This document shows positions 10,348-21,047 of a DNA stretch of 64,000 nt, one piece after another (positions within the stretch are counted from its first letter, which is position 1; each line of letters begins with the position of its first letter). Source of the DNA: Trematomus loennbergii (Eukaryota > Chordata > Actinopteri > Perciformes > Nototheniidae); the NCBI GenBank assembly GCA_012861695.1, contig JAAOOA010000433.1, positions 156,001 through 220,000 of the forward strand. The letters run 5' to 3'. The notes under the pieces were generated by a model. The model saw nothing but the letters and a program-made list of their open reading frames with translations, did no database searches and was not told where the DNA came from. The translations under genes were made by a program, and so were the position numbers.

Positions 10348-10679
10348 CACAGTGATACAAAGTCATTGAGCCGCCGTACAAAAACCTCTCACTGTAGAGA
10401 GACACGGCTCTCTGACTTTGACTCACTGAACTAAACCTACCAGCCCTCAAGATGCTACTTCACCATTACAGGTGGAAATAATGATTTATTCTCTGTTCAA
10501 TGTTTAACTCTCATAAAAACATTTAAACGTCTTTTGCTGGAGTAAAGTTAGCCTCTTAGTTCAACGTATTTATAAAAGTATGTATACAATAACATCTAGA
10601 GGCAACTATTTCTCCTAGTAAGCTGAATAAAAAGTACAACGAAAGAGAAATGGCTCTTATAAATTAACATTTGACTTAC

Positions 10680-10717
10680 TTCCAACATCCAGTCTGGTTC
10701 CTCCACCGAACGTGTAC
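10680..10717 (-). CDS. IgL joining segment J2b ([12 protein letters not shown])
   Basis: The 38-nt J exon encodes [12 protein letters not shown] with a GTAAGT donor at 10674-10679. The RSS is heptamer 10718-10724, 23-bp spacer and nonamer 10748-10756. It lies about 330 bp from J2a and differs from it mainly at the first J codons. Confidence 0.93.
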
Positions 10718-11349
10718 CACAGTGATACAAAGTCATTGAGCCGCCGTACAAAAACCTCTCACTGTAGAGAGACACGGCTCTCTGACTTTGACACAAACAA
10801 ACTCACCAAACACATCCACGGTTTACCCACTTTATATAATAACTGCTTACAATGTTTGAAACAGATTCACAAACTATGGAGAAGTATTGAATCTTTTTTT
10901 ATGAGCTGTTATACATTTAAAAAGCAAAATACTCATATTGAATGAAGTACATGTAATGACGTTATTTCTTAAGAAAAACTCTGTAATCAATCGGGCAAAA
11001 TGTAAATCATTGTCATTTTATAAAGCTTTATTTTAGATTGTTGTGGAGGAAGAGAGCATTGATTAGAGTGGGAGTGAATTATAGGACAGTTTTAAATATT
11101 CTTTGGAAAGAGCAAGTGAGCCCTGACCCATTCCGGGCGGCAGTGCCCTTGAGCAGGGCACCGAACCCCCAAGTGCTCCCTGGCACATGCTCCTGTGCAC
11201 CTATGTACTTGTAAGGTGTGTGTGTATAAAGAAAACAGAGTGGAAACTGAATGTTCCCCCAGGGGAGGTCCATCTTCTTCATCTTCTTCTTGGTGATCAA
11301 TAATCCAGGTCCCTGTTGGAGTCAGTCAGAGCATTTCCATAGAGAGACA

Positions 11350-11395
11350 CTTTGCATCAGCAGCACCATGCTCCAGTGCTCTGGGACACTTTATA
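11350..11395 (+). promoter_or_regulatory. V2 promoter: near-octamer and TATA-like box
   Basis: CTTTGCAT (11350-11357) lies 40 bp before TTTATA (11390-11395), as in every other V of the array. Confidence 0.7.
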
Positions 11396-11475
11396 GTCCT
11401 GAGAGTTGAACACTGGATGACTGACAGCTGTCCTTCATGACAACAGAAGCCACAGGAATCCTCCTCATCAAGAAC

Positions 11476-11949
11476 ATGACTTTGATCTGCGTCCTCATCT
11501 GGACTCTCCTCTGCTGCTGCTTCACAGGTAAAGTCCAGAGAATCAAAGTCCTCTCCTCTGTGAACATCCGTCCCTCTGAAATGAAAGCGGACAAAACCAT
11601 GACGCTGCTTTATGTCTTTGTCTCTGTATCCTCAGAGTCCAGAGGCCAGGTCACAGTGACTCAGTCTGGAGCAGTGAGCTCTGCTCCGGGACGCTCCGTC
11701 TCCATCACATGTACGACCAGTCAGAAGGTTCATAATGGAAACTATTTATTCTGGTACCAACAGAGAGGTGGAGGAACTCCTAAACTGCTCATTCACTATG
11801 CTAGCACTCGAGAAACAGGGATTTCAGACCGTTTTACAGGCAGTGGATCAAACTCTGACTTCACTCTGACCATCAGTGGAGTCCAGAACTGATGATGCAG
11901 CAGTTTACTACTGAGAGTTATCATAACATCAACAGTCAGTGGGTGTTCA
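11476..11949 (+). pseudogene. IgL variable segment V2, frameshifted late in FR3
   Basis: The leader exon is 11476-11527 and the V exon 11636-11949. It reads cleanly through FR1 ([17 protein letters not shown]), the first Cys, CDR1 (SQKVHNGNY), [18 protein letters not shown]2 (YASTRET) and FR3 to the end of SGVQ. One extra A at about 11886-11888 then gives TGA at 11890-11892. Just after, two bases are missing at the second-Cys codon (TACTACTGAGAG against TACTACTGTCAGAG). It is otherwise the best preserved V in the window. The small intron happens to stay open in this copy, so the open frame runs from leader into V without splicing. Confidence 0.93.
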
Positions 11950-11977
11950 CACAGTGAAAAAGCGTCGTACAAAAACC
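11950..11977 (+). other. V2 recombination signal (12-RSS)
   Basis: Heptamer CACAGTG (11950-11956), 12-bp spacer and nonamer ACAAAAACC (11969-11977) are intact. Confidence 0.97.
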
Positions 11978-12054
11978 TCCCTCAGTCAGACTGAACAGGA
12001 ACTGAACTGACTGCTGCAGCTGGAAGCTACTGCAGAGACTGATACACTTCACTG

Positions 12055-12093
<39 letters not shown>

Positions 12094-12269
12094 TTACCTG
12101 TAAATGTAAATAGATGCTAATGTATACCCCTGTAATTATGTTGTGATGTCCTTTTTGTTTTCTGTTTGTTTTTATATGTGTAACTCAATGTACCGCAGGT
12201 CTCCCTTGTAAAAGAGATCGTTGATCTCAATGGGATTTTTAACCTGGATAAATAAAGGCTACAAACAAA

Positions 12270-12338
<69 letters not shown>
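12055..12338. repeat. (CA)n tract after V2, split by a LINE 3' tail
   Basis: CA repeats occupy 12055-12091 and about 12272-12338. The sequence between them (12092-12271) is the 3' end of a non-LTR retrotransposon: AAGAGATCGTTGATCTCAAT and TAAATAAAGGCTACAAACAA. It matches the tail of the element at 18561-20335. Confidence 0.85.
12092..12271 (+). mobile_element. 5'-truncated LINE tail inserted in (CA)n
   Basis: Only the 3' UTR remains, including the short hairpin around GAGATCGTTGATCTC. It is nearly identical to 20190-20335. No coding sequence is left. Confidence 0.75.
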
Positions 12339-12339
<1 letters not shown>

Positions 12340-12340
<1 letters not shown>

Positions 12341-13290
12341 TCATCTCCATTCAGCGTGTCACTTTTTCTTTTTCAAGCAAAGACTTCTGAAATATTTCTA
12401 ATAATATATTAAAAGAATGAACTCATACACACAATAGTAAGATACTAAATCTGTAAAAGCACACTAAACTCATTGGTCCTCAGCTTCTTTTTGAACAGTG
12501 TTCACTTCTGTCTCACTGGAGTGACTCCCAAAGATCAAAAGTCCGACTTCAAATCAAACATCACCTTCACTTTAAAGTCTGCAGTGAGGTAAATCCAGCA
12601 TGCCCTGATCATGAGACGTTCCTGACCTCCTAGTGATACAGCCCTGTAGAAGATCAGAGAGAAAGGAGGCTGTCTGGCCATGTAGAGTGCTAAAACACAC
12701 GTAGGAATCTGAATGGCAACTTTAATACAATTTGTTTTGAAATAACTCAAATTCAAGCACAAACAAAAATAACTGGAGAAATGTTCAAGTCCACAGGAAT
12801 TGTCCAACTCACAAAACAATCTTTTAAAAGCGGCTGAATAACCCGGTAAACAGAGTAAATCCAATGTCATTGACATAAAGGCAAACATTTAATCTAAAGT
12901 ATGCACTGCCCTGCAAAGAGATCACAAAGATCCAAAAAAATGATTGACTCACTCGCAGTCAAATTGAGGAAACCCCACATGAAGAGCTGGATGCTTCCCA
13001 AATTCCCTCTGACAAGCTGCCAGGCTCCCCTCCTCCTCTTCCTCCATCTTCCTCCACACACAAAACATACTTTCCAAAGGCCCAGTTCCAAACCACACCC
13101 TACCCACTCCCACTCTGTGACTGAGTGAACTCTGTCTGTAGTCAAACCCACAGATACAGTAAATGAGGGTCCCTTCCTTCAGGAGGAGGGGGTAAATACA
13201 GCAGCACGCTGTGGGACGAACTCCTCTCATTCCGGAAGAAACAGCAAATGAAACAACGGTTTGAAATCAGCATCTCTTGGACACAAAATA
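12340..13290. other. Conserved post-V block, cluster 2 (product unidentified)
   Basis: A block of about 0.95 kb follows the microsatellite in clusters 2, 4, 5, 6 and 7 and is not Ig. On the minus strand it has a frame containing MARQPPFSLIF and ERLMIRACWIYLTADFKVKVMFDLKS, open in several copies. About 0.4 kb upstream on that strand is a short frame starting MEEEEEGSLAACQREFGK that ends at a GTGAGT donor-like site near 12947. Its ATG is kept in clusters 2 and 6 but is GTG in 4, 5 and 7. No family was recognised. It may be a gene fragment carried along by the duplications. Confidence 0.4.
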
Positions 13291-13469
13291 ATAAGGCAAG
13301 GCAAATTTATTTATATAGCACTTTTCAGCACGTGACAATTTAAAGTGCTTTACAAAATAAATTAAAAGACATTTTAAGAATAAATACAGTAAAAACACAT
13401 TATATAATGGCATTTTACAACAGGCATTAAAAGGCAAAGATAATCAAATAAACACAACAGGTATACAAT
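13291..13469 (-). mobile_element. 3' end of an L2-like LINE, split by a hAT insertion
   Basis: The sequence starts at a GGCAAGGCAA tail and TTTATATAGCACTTTTCAGCA, the 3' end of the same LINE family as 22350-23830. It continues at 17378 after the 3.9-kb insertion. Equivalent uninterrupted remnants lie at 34849-35287 and 51503-52010. Confidence 0.8.
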
Positions 13470-13756
13470 CAGTGGCGTCGCCTGGCCTGGGCATCCGGGG
13501 GCTTTAGCCCGGACAATTCTCCCTCAATAATATAATACATTAACCGTGCTTTACGTGAACCTCATCATGACACAAGAGAGGACGGCAGCACTGTAATTTC
13601 CCGTGTTCAGTGAATGCAACAGAGGCATGACATCTATGGAATGCCATTTAAGCCAAAATTAAATATTAAATAAATACATATATATATAAATATGCCTATG
13701 AAATACATCTGAAATAAATAAATGAGGCAATAAATATGTATACATGTACATTTAAA

Positions 13757-13975
13757 TACACATTTATTTATTTCATGGGACTTTTATTTCATAATGACAC
13801 ATTTATTTATTTCAAGAGACTTTTATTTCATAATGACACATTTATTTATTTCAAGAGACTTTTATTTCATAATGACACATTTATTTATTTCAAGAGACTT
13901 TTATTTCATAATGACACATTTATTTATTTCAGGGGACTTGTATTTCATAATGACACATTTCCATTTCTTATATGC
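13757..13975. repeat. 39-bp tandem repeat, left arm
   Basis: About five copies of a 39-bp unit contain GACTTTTATTTCATAATGAC followed by ACATTTATTTATTTCAAGA. Because 39 is a multiple of three, the array stays open in translation and mimics a repeat protein, but it is not a gene. Confidence 0.9.
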
Positions 13976-14055
13976 AAATGAACGGGGCGTGGTTAGCTCA
14001 CAGATCCAGACCAAAGCAACAGCACCGCAACACTGACTCAATAGGCTTGTTTCAC

Positions 14056-14690
14056 ACTCAGTCCTAGTTTGACTGCTACAATAAAATGAAGTAGGCTACT
14101 TTTTGGGTAATACTCTCTCAAAGTCCCTGAGAACAAACTCATGCCACTTCTGCTATATTTGATGAGATAAAATGATTTGTATCCATAAGTTCTTAATAAA
14201 ATTGGTACTGTTGGACTCAGTACTTGTTAGACTACTACCACAAATACAATGAAGTGGCCTACTTTATTGTGTACTTGTTGAGTAATACTCTATCAAACTC
14301 CCTTCCAGAGTACAATCATGCATGTTTTTAGCTATCTTTGATGAGAGATAAAATGATATTTTGCCATAAGTTCTTAATACAATTGGGACTGTTGGACTCA
14401 GTACTACTTGGACTACTCCCACAAGTACAATAAAGTATTTTTACTGTGTACTTCTTGAGTAATCCTTTGTCAAACTCCCCTCCTGAGTACAATAATTAAT
14501 GTATTCTGCTATATTTGATGAGGGATAAAATGATTTTTTGCAACAAGTTCTACATGAAATTGATACTGTTGGAGTCAGTACTACTTGGACTACTCCCACA
14601 AGTACAATCAAGTGTTTGAGTAATCCCCTGTCAAACTCCCCTCCTGAGTAGAATAATGCATGTTTTCTGCTATATTTAATAAGCGTTAAA
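14056..14690. repeat. R1 repeat array inside the palindromic element
   Basis: Several direct units have the same TGAGTACAAT / TTCTTAAT...TACTGTTGGACTCAGTAC phrases as 3384-3950. Confidence 0.75.
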
Positions 14691-14702
14691 AGCGTTCACA
14701 AT

Positions 14703-14868
14703 ACTGGGAGGCTGTGGCTCAGTGGGTAGTGTGCTGGACTTCGAATCAGGGGAGGACACTTCACCCCAAATTGCTCCTGTGGGGATTGTCCACAGTACTG
14801 AATGTATGTAAGTCGCTTTGGATAAAAGTGTCTAACAAATGACGTAATGTAATGTAATGTAATGTACA
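14703..14868 (+). mobile_element. tRNA-derived SINE (V-SINE-like)
   Basis: It begins with a tRNA-like head (GGCTGTGGCTCAGTGGGTAG) and continues with CACTTCACCCCAAATTGCTCC. It has the conserved core TGTAAGTCGCTTTGGATAAA and ends in an (AATGT)n tail. The core resembles that of fish V-SINEs (established family; identity judged by eye). Confidence 0.8.
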
Positions 14869-15257
14869 GATAATGTTAGACAGAGTATTTTAAGAGGAGA
14901 AGGTAGACAGATGACATCAACACTAGATCAGTACTCCAGCAGCAGCATTGTTACCCCTTGGAAAGTCTTTAGAGACTATCCTGGATAGCTGTTCACAACC
15001 TTCCTTCAGCACAGTGACACACCCCTGTCACTCTTGTTGGCCTCTCATGATGCTGCTAAAGTCCTTCTGCTGCACCTTTTTGACTCCAATACAGGCATTT
15101 GTATATGTTTGGAGAAATTACACAATAAATGGCCCAGATGTGTACTCATCGAAATCTTGTAGTGCAGGAAGAAATACACACTGGCTAAGCCTGCAGGTGA
15201 TATAGGCTTTGTTTTGCAATATTTATTCAAAGGTCACTTCTTATTGAAATAAATATT

Positions 15258-15600
15258 AAGAACTTATGGCTAAAAATTATTTTTATCTCTCATCAAATAT
15301 AGCAGAAGTGCATGCATGATGTTGTTCTCAGGAGGGGACTTTGAGAGAGTATTACCCAAAAAGTACACAGTAAAAGTAGCCTACTTCATTTTATTGTAGC
15401 AGTCAAACTAGGACTGAGTCAAACAGTGTCAGTTTATTAAGAACTTATGGTACAAATGACTTGTATTGCAAATAAAGCAGAACAAAACATGCATTATTTT
15501 ACTCTTGTACAGCGATTACCGTAAAGGCGCTATTAATTGCGCACTCAAAATGAATAGCTGCTGATTTGACCAAGCGAACGCGAGAGAGACGGCTGAGTTG
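15258..15600. repeat. R1 repeat copy with its GC-rich end
   Basis: It carries the inverted R1 phrases, then the segment containing GAGACGGCTGAGTTGACCGCAG, also found at about 18285 and, inverted, about 29010. This appears to be the outer end of the R1 element. Confidence 0.7.
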
Positions 15601-16127
15601 ACCGCAGTTATGCAACAGCAACCGAAGCTAAATTGACTATCTTGACTACTTGTTGCTATCCTATTGTGGCATAAGCCGTTTTCTACAGGCACATTTTACC
15701 TTTCATTATGATTCTACGTGATAGTCGGACATGACAACCTGGGCAGCCCATGTATTGATTCCATCCGATAGCTGCTATAATAACAAACAAAACGTCTGCC
15801 TGCTCTCCACAATGATCAATAACAGTGAACGGATGGTCAAAGTAAGGTACAAATAAACAGAATCACACGAAGCCTGGTTAGTGTTGGCTGACTTTATAAA
15901 GTGTGTTTGTTTACAAGTGTGTGGTTGCGTTCTAGTCACTTTGCTCAGCGCTACTGCTTGTTACAACTTTCATTTTCCGTACTCGTACTCGGTGTTTAGA
16001 GCCGGCTCCGCTGCGGCTGAAACAGGAAGAACCAGAGCTAAATCAGGCTCTTGTGAAACAAGTGTTGCGGTGCTGTTGCTTTGGTCTGGATCTGTGAGCT
16101 AACCACGCCCCGTCATTTGCATATAAG

Positions 16128-16372
16128 AAATGGAAATGTGTCATTATGAAATACAAGTCCCTTGAAATAAATGAATGTGTCATTATGAAATAAAAGTCTC
16201 TTGAAATAAATAAATGTCTCATTATGAAATAAAAGTCTCTTGAAAAAATAAATGTGTCATTATGAAATAAAAGTCTCTTGAAATAAATAAATGTTCAATG
16301 AAATAAAAGTCTCTTGAAATAAATAAATGTGTCATTATGAAATAAAAGTCCCATGAAATAAATAAATGTGTA
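16128..16372. repeat. 39-bp tandem repeat, right arm (inverted)
   Basis: About six units are the reverse complement of the array at 13757-13975, with small deletions in some units. Confidence 0.88.
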
Positions 16373-17377
16373 TTTAAATGTACATGTATACATATTTATT
16401 GCCTCATTTATTTATTTCAGAATTTATTTCATAGGCATATTTTATATATATGTATTTATTTAATTATTTATGTATTTATTTATTTATTAATTTTGGCTTA
16501 AATGGCATTCCATAGACACCAGACCAATCAGAGAGTTGCATGGAAATAAATGTGTCATTCAAGCTCGGCTCTGTGTGTGTGTGTGGCAATAGCGCATTTA
16601 GTGTGATAGAGAGAGAGAGAGAGGGAGAGAGGGGGAGGGAGGGACCGCTGCCAGCAGGGACCGCTGCCAGCAGGGACCTGTTGTTAGCATCTGGTTAGCT
16701 AGCTGCACTAACGGACATAAGGAGCTGTTTGTTCCACAACAAGCTGGAGGAGAGTCCTCTCCTCTCAGACTGAGAGACTCAGGTGAGCTAAAGGACTCTC
16801 TGAGTGTTTAGATAGTTAACTTTAGTCTAAGTTATCTCAGTGGGTCTCAAACTGTTTGGTCACAAATTATTCAAAAGATTATTTCCGCGGCACACCTTCA
16901 TATGATCATTATAGTTATAAAAAAATAAGAGAATAAAGGAAAAAACAGTTATGAAATACTATATGGCAGTAAAACAGAATAGAGTTTAAAAGGGGAGTGA
17001 TTAGTAAAATATCCATAAAGAAAAAGTACATCTGTTTACAGTTCTGCTTCATATGGGTGCTGAGAGAGGTATCCATAGATCTCTTCATTTTGCTCTCAAA
17101 GTGCACCAGATTGATGCTTTTAACTTCAATATTTAAAAAAAAATCTTCCCGGGGAGCATCCCCCCGGACCCCCCTAGAGGAGGTGAGGTCTGCCCCCCAC
17201 TCATAAAAAATACCACTTTACCCCTGCCTATATGCCGTGAGCTGATTATCGAGCCTTCATTGTAACAGTCGCGGGTGTACTGTGTGCGTGTGGGGAGTGT
17301 TGCAGTGAAAAATGCCACTAGTGCCGCTGCCTCTGTGGGCTAAGCCCCGAATGTTTTCAGGCCAGGCGACGCCCCTG

Positions 17378-17725
17378 TATACAATACATGTTTAAATGGC
17401 ATACTGCAGTGCGAATATGAACAGCTCAATTAAAAGCAGCGGCAAAAAGATATGTTTTCAGTCTCGATTTGAAAATAGTAAGAGTTTCTGCAGACGTGCC
17501 CGATTCGGGTAGTTTGTTCCAGATTGTCGGGGCATAATAGCTAAACGCTGCTTTTCCATGTTTTGTTCTTACTCTCGGAACAGAGAGCAGACCCGTCCCA
17601 GAAGACCTGAGACTCCTTGATGGTTCATAATTATGTAGGAGATCGTTAATATACTTTGGTCCTAAACCATTTAGAGATTTAAAAACTAGCAATAGTACTT
17701 TGTATTTGTGGTAGTAGTTTAACAA
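17378..17725 (-). pseudogene. L2-like LINE reverse transcriptase C-terminal remnant
   Basis: The minus strand encodes a fragment with LNGLGPKYINDLL, TGLLSVPRVRTKHG, AFSYYAPTIWNKLPES and LTIFKSRLKTYLF. This is the typical C-terminus of fish L2/CR1-type RT proteins. It is the part of the element at 13291 lying beyond the hAT insertion. It merges upstream into R1 sequence, so it is a 5'-truncated fossil. Confidence 0.85.
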
Positions 17726-17884
17726 GTACTGAGTCCAACAGTACCAATTTTATTAAGAACTTATGGCTAAAATCATTTTATCCCTCATCAAATATAGCAG
17801 AAGTGGCTTGAATGTGTTCTCAGGAGGGACTTTGACAGAGAATAACTGAAAAAGTACACAGTAAAGTACAGTAAAAGTACTACT
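17700..17884. repeat. R1 repeat fragment
   Basis: It contains AAGTACTGAGTCCAACAGTACC and TTAAGAACTTATGGCTAAA. It is interrupted at about 17885 by an L2 tail and resumes at 18054. Confidence 0.75.
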
Positions 17885-18053
17885 TCTTTTTATTTATTTT
17901 TTTATTTTTTATTTTTTTATATACATCTGTTGTAATTTATTGTCTTTTATTGTGATTGTAGTAATGTGTTTTTATTACATGTACAGCACTTTGGCTCGAC
18001 CAAAAATCGCTTTTAAATGTGCTTTATAAATAAACTTGATTTGATTTGATTTG
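17885..18053 (+). mobile_element. Solo L2 LINE 3' tail with (TTGAT)n
   Basis: It matches the 3' end of the long element ending at 57597: CATGTACAGCACTTTGGC, TGTGCTTTATAAATAAAC and a (TTGAT)n tail. The empty site is visible in R1 at about 35430 (AAAAGTACTTCATTTTATTG). Confidence 0.8.
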
Positions 18054-18320
18054 ATTCATTTTATTGTTGGTAGCAGTCAAACAAGTAGCCTACTGAGTCC
18101 AACAGCGTCAGTTTTATTAAGAACTTATGGTAAAACATATTTTATCGCAAATATAGCACAAAAACATGCATTATTGTACTCTTGTACTTGCGTCAGTGCC
18201 GCTTCTCGGCCGATTACCGTGAAGGCGCTATTAGTCGCGCACTCAAAAATGAAGAGCTGCTGATTTGGCCAAGCAAACCGCGAGAGACGGCTGAGTTGAC
18301 CGCAGTGTTCCCCTGCACTC
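18054..18320. repeat. R1 repeat fragment, right part
   Basis: This is the continuation of R1 after the L2 tail, ending in the GAGACGGCTGAGTTGACCGC segment. Confidence 0.7.
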
Positions 18321-18463
18321 CGACAGCACTGAGCACTACATCGAGATTAAGATTAAACACATTTATTTCATTTGGGAACTCACACATATACCTATGGAGT
18401 TGGCCAGATGTGTGTAAATTACTGTTCATGGTAATAATTGGTAACAAATGCCGGTGTCGGACA

Positions 18464-18560
18464 TACACAAACACACCGAACACACACACACAACACACAC
18501 ACACACACACACAACACACACACACACACACACACACACCCACACCACACACAACACACT
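18464..18560. repeat. (CA)n tract downstream of C3, 5' side of LINE
   Basis: An interrupted CA tract abuts the LINE at 18561. Beyond the LINE the sequence resumes at ACACACTCAGAGCTGAGCAG, as in other clusters. Confidence 0.9.
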
Positions 18561-20335
18561 GTGATTCTGGACTAACTCTGCTTCTGTGATCACCCCAATC
18601 CGTGACTCTGAACAATGTGGTCTGGAAAACCCTTTCAGTTTACTCCTTTTACTGTTAATGTTGTTCATGAAGCATTATCTAAGTTAGATCCTAAGAAACC
18701 GGCCGGCCCGGACAACGTAGAACCTTTCTTTTTAAAGATAGCTGCAGATTGTATTGCTCCACCTCTCACTTCTCTTTTTAACCTCTCCCTCAGCACAAAT
18801 GCAATTCCAAAAGTATGGAAGTCAGCTTATGTCCTGCCTTTACTAAAAGGAGGGGAGGCAACCTAATTAAATAACTATAGGCCATCTCTAAATGATCAGT
18901 TCTGGCCAAGGTGCTCGAACGCCTAGTGAGTGAACAGGTAAAGGAGTTTTTATGTAAAAATGATATCCTGTCTAAACATCAGTCAGGCTTCAGAAAGAAA
19001 CATAGCACCATCACTGCCACAATGAAAGTGGTGAATGACATTACGAGTATTTTAGATAATAAGCAGAGTTGTGCAGCTCTATTTATTGATCTTTCCAAAG
19101 CGTTTGACACCGTCGATCATCGCATCTTAAAGCAGAGGCTACTCAGTATTGGCTTATCCAGCCATGCAGTGGGTGGTTTGTGAACTACCTCTCTGAAAGG
19201 TCCCAATGTGTTCATTTGATGGGCTGTCTTCTGAGTGGTTAAACATTACTAATGGTGTTCCTCAAGGTTCTGTTTTAGGTCCACTTTTATTCTCCATCTA
19301 CATCAACAGTTTAGGTGAAAATGTGGATGAAGCTACTTTACATTTTTATGCGGATGATACCGTGATGTACTGTGCAGGTCCCTCCATTAAGGAGGCTGGT
19401 GTTAAATTACAGGCTGTTTTTAACATTATTCAGACTCAGCTCTCTGAGCTTAAGCTTCTTTTAAATGTTGAAAAACCAAGGTAATGCTCTTTTCTAAAGC
19501 TAAAAAGACTCAAGAGACTGCTTTGGATATTGTTACTGTGCAAGGACAAGTACTAGAAGTGGTTACCTGTTATAAATACCTTGGTATCTGGCTTGATGAT
19601 TGTCTTACTTTTAAACTTCAGGTCACTAATCTGCTTAAAAAGCTGAGGGTTAGACTAGGTTTCTTTTCAGAAACAAGTCCTGTTTCTCTTTTGAAGCCAG
19701 GAAAAGGCTAGTCACTGTGACCTTTTTACCTGTGCTGGACTATGGTGATTTGATCTATATGAATGCACCTGCCCATTGCCTGGAAAAGTTAGATGCCGCT
19801 TATCACAGTGCTCTGAGATTTGTTACTAACTGTAAAGCACGATCTCATCACTGTACCCTGTATGCCAAGGCAGGTCTGCCTTCACTTACTGTACGGAGGC
19901 TCAGTCATTGGTACATATTCATCTACAAAGCCATGCTGGGTAAACTACCTTCTTATATCTGCTCTCTGATCTCACAGAGAGTTGCAAGTAGCTATTGCCT
20001 GAGATCCCAGGATGTGTTTTTATTACATGTGCCAAGTGCTAGGACTGTTTTAGGTACTAAAGCTTTCATGTGCGCTGCTCCTCTAGCTTGGAACACTATG
20101 CCATTTTTTTTTAAACTGAGCATTTTGGTTCCCCTGCATCATTTTAAGCTCAGCTGGATGAAATGTTATTAGATATCTGTCATTGTGAATAGGTTGCTAA
20201 TGTATACCCCTGTAATTGTGTTGTATGATGTCCTTTTTGTTTTCTGTTGTTTTTATGTGTAACCAATGTGCTGCAGGTCTCCCTTGAAAAAGAGATCGTT
20301 GATCTCAATGGGATTTTCACCTGGTTAAATAAACA
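18561..20335 (+). pseudogene. 5'-truncated LINE with disrupted reverse transcriptase, inserted in (CA)n
   Basis: The plus strand encodes RT blocks in order: LDPKKPAGPDNVEP, NNYRPSLN, KHQSGFRKKHSTI, ALFIDLSKAFDTVDH, NGVPQGSVLGPLLF and the catalytic FYADDT, then YKYLGIW and a C-terminal AAPLAWNTMP motif. Several frameshifts or stops break it (near 18866, 19183, 19484 and 19711). The 3' UTR ends TGGTTAAATAAACAAAACA. It is a non-LTR retrotransposon of the L2/Rex/I-like group (exact clade uncertain), distinct from the L2 copies elsewhere in the window. Confidence 0.9.
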
Positions 20336-21047
20336 AAACACACTCAGAGCTGAGCAGAGCACAAACACACACGTCATGGCCTTGTGGCATTGACACAGCT
20401 AAGGTGATAAATAGTCTTTGTTTTCATATAATATCAGTTTTAATTCAATCAGCAACAAATCTTTTCATTTAATAATTCCGCAGTTGTACTGTGTCCATTC
20501 AATAATATTTAAGGTCATCTTAATTAGATTGATGTTATATGACTTCAGCAGATGACACCCTGCTTTTATTTCGGTCCTAAAAAGTAGAATATTTAATTCA
20601 TATGTTGTAAGATTCAAGTTTAACAACACATGAAAATCACACATGGATGTACTTAAACATTAGTGATAAGAGAGAGCTTTGTGGTTTACCATGATGTTCA
20701 TACTATATTTATTGGAACCAATTTGTATTAACAAAGATAAAACTAGAATGATTCCAGAAGTATAACCAAACCCAAAGATCATTAAAAAGTAATATGGGAA
20801 ATATTGACTTGGTAATGTTTTGACTTTTGTGAATGAATGTGAATAAGGTTACTTTTATATATAATATCTCACAGAAATGTAATCAGAAAACATGTCACTT
20901 TTATAATACACACATTAATCTTTATTATTTTAAAATGTTGAAACCATCGACACAAGCAAAAACAGGTTGATGTTGAAACATGTCCTGAGAGCCAGAGAGC
21001 AGACTGAGAGCAGTGTGAGAGAGAAAGCAGAGTCCCAGTGAGTCAGC

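Larger units (their letters stand above)
8232..12340. other. IgL cluster 2 (C2-J2a-J2b-V2)
   Basis: This is the most compact complete cluster. The order by coordinate is the post-C (CA)n tract, C2 (-), J2a (-), J2b (-) and V2 (+), then a (CA)n tract interrupted by a LINE tail. It is the reference layout for empty sites seen in clusters 1 and 3. Confidence 0.96.
13633..16516. mobile_element. Large palindromic element nested in the hAT
   Basis: It starts TCTATGGAATGCCATTTAAG and ends with its reverse complement. The arms also match further in: 13981-14040 against 16058-16120 (GGTTAGCTCACAGATCCAGA and complement) and 14056-14130 against 15340-15425. Each arm carries a 39-bp tandem repeat. No coding capacity was recognised, and target duplications are unclear. 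Confidence 0.75.
13470..17377. mobile_element. 3.9-kb hAT-like composite element
   Basis: Terminal inverted repeats are CAGTGGCGTCGCCTGGCCTG at the left and, read inward on the other strand, CAGGGGCGTCGCCTGGCCTG at the right. Both sides are flanked by the 8-bp duplication TATACAAT (13462-13469 and 17378-17385). The uninterrupted sequence is present at about 34940 and 51678, which supports insertion. The interior has no intact transposase and contains a palindromic element, R1 repeats and a SINE. Confidence 0.88.

Noticed and set aside
10596..10796. Recurrent minus-strand frame [20 protein letters not shown]... over J segments (in every cluster)
   Set aside because: It runs through the RSS in a different frame from the J protein. 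The true J frame is [12 protein letters not shown] or [12 protein letters not shown] and ends at the GTAAGT donor.
13736..14036. Repeat peptide RLLFHNDTFIYF
   Set aside because: Translation of a 39-bp AT-rich tandem repeat; the array is non-coding transposon DNA.
14708..14740. Possible tRNA gene
   Set aside because: The A-box-like head is followed by a SINE core and an AATGT tail with no cloverleaf; a tRNA-derived SINE fits better.
13757..16372. Possible CRISPR-like array of regular repeats
   Set aside because: The units are head-to-tail without unique spacers, in a vertebrate genome; simple tandem repeats.
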